A DNA stretch of 64,000 nucleotides from Angelobacter sp036557225 (GTDB lineage: Bacteria; Acidobacteriota; Terriglobia; Terriglobales; Acidobacteriaceae). Position 1 is the first letter of the stretch. Each line of letters starts with the position of its first letter. A model generated the notes under the pieces. It made no database searches, was not told where the DNA came from, and saw only the letters and a program-made list of their open reading frames with translations. The translations under genes were made by a program, and so were the position numbers. Positions 58,777 through 64,000 of the stretch are shown piece after piece. The stretch is taken from NCBI GenBank assembly GCA_036557225.1, contig DATBHX010000080.1, positions 1 to 64,000 of the forward strand, read 5' to 3'.

Positions 58777-61700
58777 CTAGTGTTTCTTGCCCGTGCCACC
58801 GGCTCCTGCTGCGGCCGGCACGCCTTCCGCTTGATTGTGATAGTTCGGGAAGGCAGGCCGCTTGGCCACGGGCAACGGGTTCTTGTTGAGCGAATCCATC
58901 ACCAGGGAAACAGCCTTCTCGAGCTGTGGATCATGGCCACCGACCCAATCTTGAGGCGTGATATCCACCTCGTAGTCAGGCGCTACGCCATGATTCTCAA
59001 CGTCCCAATTGCCGGTACGGTTATAGAATGCCACGCGAGGCGCCGTTACCGAGCCGCCGTCCATCAGTTGCGGGTAATCATAGATTCCGACAAGGCCGCC
59101 CCAGGTTCGCGTGCCCACGAGCGGTCCAACTTTTTCGTCGCGGAAATACCAGGGCAGCGCGTCGCCGCCCGAACCGGCAAACATATTGATGATCATTGCC
59201 TTCGGACCGAAGATTGCTCCGACGGGTGTGGTGAAATCCTTGCCGTCGCGTGTCATCCAGTAGTTTTCGAGCGGGCGGCGGAGATAGTCGATCACATAGT
59301 CCGCCGCTGAACCGCCGCCGTTGAAGCGTTCATCAATCACCGCGCCTTCTCGCCCGACCTGCGCAAAGAAGTAGCGATTGAATGAGGTGTAGCCGCCGAA
59401 CCCCGTGTCCGGCAGATAGACATACGCCAGGCGACCACCACTGAGCTTATCCACTTTGTGGAGATTGCCTTCAATCCACGCGCGGTTGCGGAGCGCGCCT
59501 TCATTTTCAATCGGCACGACCGTTACCGTGCGTGCGTTCTTGCCATCCGGCGTTGCGCTGACTTTGAGCGCAGTGGACTTGTCCGCTGTGCCTTCAAACA
59601 GCTCGAAGACTTCGTCGGTTCCGCGCAGTTCGCGGCCGTTGACAGCCAGCAGGTAATCGCCTTCCTGCACATTGACACCGGGTTGCGTCAGCGGAGCACG
59701 CAACTGCGGGTTCCAGTTTTCGCCCTGCAGAATCTTTGCGATGCGGTAGCGACCGTTCTCAATCGTGTAGTCGGCGCCCAGCAGCCCCACCTTGCCTTGT
59801 TCTGAGGGGGGATCCGCGGGCGTGCGGATGTACATGTGACCCACGGTGAGTTCGCCCAGCATCTCCGCCAGCAGATAGCTGAAATCAATCCGGCTGCCCA
59901 CATTTTCGACGTACGGCTCGTAGTGCTTTCGAGTGGCCGGCAAATTCAGACCGTGGAGGTTGGGATCGTAGAAGAAGTCGCGTTCAATACGCCAAACCTC
60001 TGCGTATTCCTGCTTCCACTCAGCGCGGGGATCTACCAGCACTTCCATGCGCGCCAGGTTAAGCGGTGTGTCTGGCTTGCCGGCCGCCGGGCCTTCGCCG
60101 CGCGCCGGAGCCGTAGCCGAGCTGATGAACCATTTCTGGTTCTCGCGCCGGCCTTTGCTGTAGAGCATCTTCTTGCCGTCGAAGGAGACGCTGAAATTAT
60201 TCGCTCCCTCCATCAGCTTTTCCGGCTTGCGCGACGCCAGATCAAAACGCCACAGCGTGCTCTGCTGGTCTGGGCCCGGACGGGCGGGTGTTTCCATCAG
60301 GAAGATTGTTCCCGCTTTTCCTGCGACAAGCTGGTCATAGTCGCGCGGGGGAATGGGCAATGCCAGGATACGTTGGCTGATATTTTCCGCATCAATCCGA
60401 ACAACTAAACCCTCGCTCTTGACTGACTTGGCGGCCTTTGCATCTTGGGCTTTGGCTTTTTCTTCCGGATTTGCAGGCTCCTGCTCACCCTTGTCTTCGG
60501 CTTTCGCGGTTTTATCCGCGTCGGGCTTGGAGTCATCCGCAGCCTTTTCCTCATCGCTTTCCGGCGCCAGCGGTGAAGGCTGGTCTTTACGCAGCACGAT
60601 GAGATACGCGCTGCGTGTGACCGGGCGGTTGATGCTGGAGAGATCAAGCCATCCCGTGGTCGGACCCACGTCAGTGCTGGCGGTGAAGTAGAGATACTGT
60701 CCTTTCTGATCGAAGGCTGGAAAACGCGCATCGCTCAGGCCGTCAGTCAACTGCAGGCTCTTGCCTTGATCGAGCGAATAGGCAAAGACGGCGTGCATCT
60801 GGCTGTTAAGTTTTTTGGAGTACGCCACCCAGCGGCTGTCCGGCGACCAGACAGGATCCAGCGTGCGTTGCGGAGCGTCGTATGTATCCGTGTCGATCTT
60901 GACCGGCGTTCCTTTCGCCAAATCCACATACCAAAGGTTCAAGTGCTTGTCTGTATACGCAATCTTCTTGCTGTCCGGCGACCAGATTGGGTCGTAGTAA
61001 AACGACGGGGGATTCCCGAGACCAATCTTCTTCGCCTCGCCCATTCCATCGGGGCTCTTCAGAAAAAGCTGATACTCGCCGGACTCGTCAGAGAAATAAG
61101 CCACCCATTTGCCGTCTGGAGACCATGCTGGATCGCGTTCCATGGCGCCCGGCGTGTTGGTCAGGTTGCGAACATCGCCTTTCTCCGCCGGCGCCGTCAG
61201 GATTTCGCCGTGGGCTTCAAACAGCGCGCGTGCGCCGCTGGGTGAGAGCGCCGCCGCCGCAATTTCATTGTCTACCTTCTTGAAGTGCGGACGCACATTC
61301 GGGAGATCAGCCGGAACGGTGACTGCCAGCGTCCTTGACTTGCCGGTAGCAGGATCAAACAGGTTCAGCGATCCAAATTGCTCATAGACAATCGCACCCG
61401 GGCCAGCTGATGCAGACTTGATGTCCGCTCCGTTGGACGGCAGGACCTGTTCAACCTTCTTTGTTTTGGGATCGTAGACAAACAGGCTGAACGGCCCATT
61501 GCGATCGGAAAGAAAATAGACCTTGTTACCCACCCACATGGGGCTGGCATCATTGGAGGTCTCGCGCGGCACTATGTCAAGACTCAGGTTGCTAAGATCG
61601 GCGATCCAGACGCGTGAGGCCTTCCCGCCGCGATAGCGCTTCCAGCCGATCGCCGAGAGTCTCCGGTTATTGTCGTACGGCACATAGGCCATGTGTTTGC

Positions 61701-62190
61701 CATCGGCGGAGAATACGCCGAATTCCGCCATCGGCAGCGGCAACTCGTGCGGCAATCCGCCATCGAGCGAAACCGTGAATAGCCGGTTGAAACGCGAATA
61801 GCTGTTCCGCGTGGAGCGGAACAGGACCGACTTGCCGTCGGACGCCCAGCCGACCACTTCGTCAATGGCCGGGTGATGCGTGAGCCGTCGTGGAACGCCA
61901 CCCTCGCTGGGCATGACGTAGACGTCCACGTTGCCGTCGTAATCGCCGGTAAAGGCAATCATGCTCCCGTCGGGGGAAAACACCGGACCGCTCTTGGTGC
62001 CGGCGCCGCTGGTCAGCAAATGCGCTTCACCGCCTTCACGCGAAACCAGCCAGAGGTCCCCGGCATAAGCGAAAGCAATATGCGTTTTGGATAGCGTGGG
62101 CGTTTGCAGGAGCAGCGGGCCAGTTGCATGGGCGCTGACGCCACAGACGACAAAGAGAAGCAGCGTGAAGATTAAGGAGAGCTTTTTCAT
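58777..62190 (-). CDS. Tricorn-like S41 serine protease, exported
   Basis: A 1137-residue tricorn-protease homologue. After a signal peptide (KLSLIFTLLLFVVCGVSAHA) come two beta-propeller regions built of WD40-like/PD40 repeats (SPDGSMIAFTGDYDG, SPDGKWVAYFSDESG, SPDSKKIAYTD, and others), a charged Lys/Glu/Asp/Ala linker (~555-600), a PDZ domain (~820-910) and the S41 catalytic domain (MINMFAGSGGDALPWYF; the SGGDA serine). ATG 62190 is chosen because GTGGTG precedes it. The role is degradation of peptides in the periplasm. Confidence 0.92.
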   Translation of the reverse strand: MKKLSLIFTLLLFVVCGVSAHATGPLLLQTPTLSKTHIAFAYAGDLWLVSREGGEAHLLTSGAGTKSGPVFSPDGSMIAFTGDYDGNVDVYVMPSEGGVPRRLTHHPAIDEVVGWASDGKSVLFRSTRNSYSRFNRLFTVSLDGGLPHELPLPMAEFGVFSADGKHMAYVPYDNNRRLSAIGWKRYRGGKASRVWIADLSNLSLDIVPRETSNDASPMWVGNKVYFLSDRNGPFSLFVYDPKTKKVEQVLPSNGADIKSASAGPGAIVYEQFGSLNLFDPATGKSRTLAVTVPADLPNVRPHFKKVDNEIAAAALSPSGARALFEAHGEILTAPAEKGDVRNLTNTPGAMERDPAWSPDGKWVAYFSDESGEYQLFLKSPDGMGEAKKIGLGNPPSFYYDPIWSPDSKKIAYTDKHLNLWYVDLAKGTPVKIDTDTYDAPQRTLDPVWSPDSRWVAYSKKLNSQMHAVFAYSLDQGKSLQLTDGLSDARFPAFDQKGQYLYFTASTDVGPTTGWLDLSSINRPVTRSAYLIVLRKDQPSPLAPESDEEKAADDSKPDADKTAKAEDKGEQEPANPEEKAKAQDAKAAKSVKSEGLVVRIDAENISQRILALPIPPRDYDQLVAGKAGTIFLMETPARPGPDQQSTLWRFDLASRKPEKLMEGANNFSVSFDGKKMLYSKGRRENQKWFISSATAPARGEGPAAGKPDTPLNLARMEVLVDPRAEWKQEYAEVWRIERDFFYDPNLHGLNLPATRKHYEPYVENVGSRIDFSYLLAEMLGELTVGHMYIRTPADPPSEQGKVGLLGADYTIENGRYRIAKILQGENWNPQLRAPLTQPGVNVQEGDYLLAVNGRELRGTDEVFELFEGTADKSTALKVSATPDGKNARTVTVVPIENEGALRNRAWIEGNLHKVDKLSGGRLAYVYLPDTGFGGYTSFNRYFFAQVGREGAVIDERFNGGGSAADYVIDYLRRPLENYWMTRDGKDFTTPVGAIFGPKAMIINMFAGSGGDALPWYFRDEKVGPLVGTRTWGGLVGIYDYPQLMDGGSVTAPRVAFYNRTGNWDVENHGVAPDYEVDITPQDWVGGHDPQLEKAVSLVMDSLNKNPLPVAKRPAFPNYHNQAEGVPAAAGAGGTGKKH

Positions 62191-62272
62191 ATGCACCACC
62201 GGAGTGAAATGCGTTCGACGAGGCAGCTAAGGTTAGCAGTTGGTTCGATCCGAAACAAGCAGAAGAACAGCC

Positions 62273-62785
62273 CTAGCGTCTCTTTTTCGCAATACGCTTT
62301 TTCGCAGGCCGGGAATTTCTTTTCACGCGATCGATCAGCACCGCAACGTGCGCGATTGCCGCATTCTCTGTGCCCATACCTTCCGGCGTTTTGGCTTTTA
62401 TGCCAACCTGATCGGGGTTCACGCCCAACAACTCAGCAACGCGAGCCTGAATTCTTTTTGCATGGGGCACGATCTTGGGTACGGCAAGAATCAATGTGGA
62501 ATCGACGTTTGCGACCACGTAGCCAGCCTTGCGGACCTGCTTGAGCGCCTCTTCCAAAAAGATCACTGAATCAGCGCCCTTCCATTTGGGATCGGTGGGC
62601 GGAAAGTAAGAGCCAATATCGCCCGCGGCGACCGCGCCGAGCAGAGCATCGGTCAGCGCGTGCAGCAACACGTCGCCATCGGAGTGACCAGCGAGGCCTT
62701 TGCCGTGAGGCAGTTCAACTCCGCCGATCTTGAGCGGAACGCCAGATTGAAATTCGTGGGAATCCCAGCCATAGCCAATTCTCAT
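62273..62785 (-). CDS. ispF: 2-C-methyl-D-erythritol 2,4-cyclodiphosphate synthase
   Basis: IspF makes ME-cPP in the MEP pathway to isoprenoids. The 170-residue protein has GYGWDSHEF (the metal D8 and H10), LAGHSDGDVLLHALTDALLGA, GDIGSYFPPTDPKWKG, and IKAKTPEGMGTEN. The basic tail (KRNSRPAKKRIAKKRR) is longer than usual. Its ATG overlaps the stop of the GxxExxY gene by 4 bp, which separates it from ispD. Confidence 0.97.
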   Translation of the reverse strand: MRIGYGWDSHEFQSGVPLKIGGVELPHGKGLAGHSDGDVLLHALTDALLGAVAAGDIGSYFPPTDPKWKGADSVIFLEEALKQVRKAGYVVANVDSTLILAVPKIVPHAKRIQARVAELLGVNPDQVGIKAKTPEGMGTENAAIAHVAVLIDRVKRNSRPAKKRIAKKRR

Positions 62786-63240
62786 GGGTTTCCTACCGCG
62801 GATACACGCGGATGAACGCGGATTTTCTTGTTTTCATTTTCAAAAACGAATCTTCTAAACTGAGGTCTATGTCCTCCAAAATTGAACAGTAATGCCACTT
62901 CCAACTCAGTGCCACGTAAATAGTTCATCGCCTGGGCCTCGTGCGACCGATCCAGGTTTTGCACCGCTTTGAGTTCAATGAGAACACACTCAGCGACGAC
63001 CAAGTCCGCCTTGAATTTTCCTACGTCGACCCCGCGGAAGTAGACCGGTATAGCAATCTCTCTTCGTACGGCCAAACCTGCGCTGCTGAGCGCCAAATAC
63101 ATGCAATTGCTGTAGACGGATTCCAGAAACCCATGACCCACTTCGTTGTAGACCTCGTAGTAGAGACCAATAATCTTATCCGTCAACTCAGAATGCAGGA
63201 GCTTTGAATTTGTGCTTTCCATTTGTTGATCCGCGGTCAT
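62782..63240 (-). CDS. GxxExxY protein, PD-(D/E)XK nuclease-like
   Basis: A 152-residue GxxExxY-family protein. The name-giving motif is GFLESVY (residues ~38-44), and the predicted nuclease core is KADLVV...LIELKAVQNL (Asp, then E-x-K), the PD-(D/E)XK pattern. The start codon and the 3' end lie within inverted arrays of CGCGGAT decamers; the last ~13 residues (IRVHPRVSAVGNP) are encoded by the array. It sits between ispD and ispF and so has apparently been inserted into that pair. The family's function is not established; an ATG at 63222 is another possible start. Confidence 0.9.
   Translation of the reverse strand: MTADQQMESTNSKLLHSELTDKIIGLYYEVYNEVGHGFLESVYSNCMYLALSSAGLAVRREIAIPVYFRGVDVGKFKADLVVAECVLIELKAVQNLDRSHEAQAMNYLRGTELEVALLFNFGGHRPQFRRFVFENENKKIRVHPRVSAVGNP
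62794..62823. repeat. Left terminal array of three CGCGGAT decamers
   Basis: Three tandem decamers of consensus nnnCGCGGAT at 62794-62803, 62804-62813 and 62814-62823. They are in inverse orientation to the right array, and the outermost unit (TACCGCGGAT) is identical to the outermost unit there. Confidence 0.9.
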
Positions 63241-63258
63241 CCGCGCAAATCCGCGGTA
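63229..63258. repeat. Right terminal array of three CGCGGAT decamers (inverted)
   Basis: Three decamers (ATCCGCGnnn on the plus strand) at 63229-63238, 63239-63248 and 63249-63258. They are the inverse complement of the left array and end 7 bp before the ispD stop. Confidence 0.9.
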
Positions 63259-63265
63259 AGGTTTT

Positions 63266-63991
63266 TCACTTTTTCATGCCTGGTGAAACCCGCATCAAGA
63301 ACTCCGCCAATTCCATATCGGCCGGTGTCGTGATCTTGATATTCCGCGCCGATCCCATCACCACCCACACACTCTCTCCCAGCCGCTCTACCAGTGACGC
63401 TTCGTCGGTGCCGGTGAAGCTATCGGCCAGCGCGCTGTCAAAGGCGCGCTTAATCAGTTCGAAGCGAAAGCCCTGCGGGGTTTGCGCCTGCACCACGCGC
63501 TCGCGTGGGATCGTGGCGGTAATGATAGCTCCCTCGGCGGCGCGTTCCACCTGCTTGATGGTGTCAACCGCCGGCAACCCGGCGATCGCCGCTCCATGCT
63601 TCGAGGCTTCATGGATCACATTGGCAATAATCTCGTCATCGACAAACGGGCGCACCGCATCATGCACCAGCACAATGTCATCCGCCGCCGCTTTCAAATA
63701 GGCCAGTGCGTTCGCCACCGACTCCTGACGGTGCTCGCCACCTTCAACCACTTCCACTTTTGCGCTGAGCTTCTCTTTTTCCAGCTGACGGGTAAAGCGC
63801 TCGATCTCGTTCTTTCGCAGGGCGACCACAATCTGGCCGACCTGGTTGTTGCGCGCGAAAGCGCGCAGCGTGTGAATCACAATCGGGACGCCCTGAATCT
63901 CAAAGAATTGCTTTGAAGGCACACCCTTTTTCCCCGCCGGCGCCATGCGGGTACCCAGACCGGCCGCGGGAATGATGACGATGACCTTCAT
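63266..63991 (-). CDS. ispD: 2-C-methyl-D-erythritol 4-phosphate cytidylyltransferase
   Basis: IspD couples MEP with CTP in the MEP pathway. The 241-residue protein carries the nucleotide-binding opening IIPAAGLGTRMAPAGKKGVPSKQF, EGGEHRQESVANAL, VLVHDAVRPFVDDEII, and TQTPQGFRF-type motif AQTPQGFRF. It is followed after 25 bp by the GxxExxY gene and then ispF. An ATG at 63991 opens the family motif directly. Confidence 0.97.
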   Translation of the reverse strand: MKVIVIIPAAGLGTRMAPAGKKGVPSKQFFEIQGVPIVIHTLRAFARNNQVGQIVVALRKNEIERFTRQLEKEKLSAKVEVVEGGEHRQESVANALAYLKAAADDIVLVHDAVRPFVDDEIIANVIHEASKHGAAIAGLPAVDTIKQVERAAEGAIITATIPRERVVQAQTPQGFRFELIKRAFDSALADSFTGTDEASLVERLGESVWVVMGSARNIKITTPADMELAEFLMRVSPGMKK

Positions 63992-64000
63992 ACGGGGTGA

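Overview
The window looks like a chromosomal segment of an Acidobacteriota bacterium, probably class Terriglobia. This is an inference from moderately high GC, a diderm gene set (KDO and heptose LPS core, BamD, TonB-type receptor, lipoproteins), carboxypeptidase-regulatory (Oar-like) domains on a receptor and a peptidase, a VWFA-related secreted protein, and many long secreted hydrolases. No rRNA, tRNA, CRISPR, prophage or IS transposase was seen. Genes are densely packed, often with 4-nt overlaps.

Layout. (1) 1-9.2 kb: a 3'-truncated BCP/PrxQ peroxiredoxin with an in-frame UGA at the peroxidatic cysteine (probable selenoprotein), a Tat-exported protein, a di-haem MauG-type cytochrome, a MoaD/ThiS + BNR-repeat pair, an exported metallo-beta-lactamase-fold protein, gatB and a secreted unknown. 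(2) 9.3-14.6 kb: an LPS inner-core operon waaA-lpxK-hldE1-hldE2-waaC/F plus a methyltransferase. HldE1 and HldE2 share one frame and are separated by a single UGA. (3) 14.7-24.3 kb: a DUF2007 protein, an orphan OmpR-type regulator, comEC, then a leftward cluster nadC-yceI-birA-coaX-unknown-rlmD. (4) 24.4-30.4 kb: an outer-membrane barrel, a four-repeat cyanovirin-like protein, a long-tailed receiver protein, bamD and rpe. (5) 30.7-37.3 kb: a membrane protein with internal duplication, an orphan OppF ATPase coupled to an exported MBL protein, an Oar-like TonB receptor and a PIN-TRAM membrane protein. (6) 37.3-47.3 kb: a structured, repeat-bearing intergenic region, an M1 aminopeptidase, a ComEA-like HhH protein, a Ser/Thr kinase-FHA/GAF/cyclase pair, an NTF2-like protein and two related small ORFs. 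(7) 47.3-58.7 kb: rsmI, a VWFA-related protein, an FmdB zinc ribbon, DUF6496, DUF3667, clpB, hsp20, rlmI, a coiled-coil zinc-ribbon protein and a glyoxalase-RHH fusion. (8) 58.8-64 kb: a tricorn-like S41 protease, then ispD and ispF separated by a GxxExxY gene bounded by inverted arrays of CGCGGAT decamers.

Most interesting points: the probable selenocysteine peroxiredoxin with a SECIS-like hairpin just after its UGA; the GxxExxY cassette with terminal inverted decamer arrays, whose own start and stop lie in or next to those arrays; and the HldE frame interrupted by one UGA, with a good Shine-Dalgarno pointing to a CUG restart.
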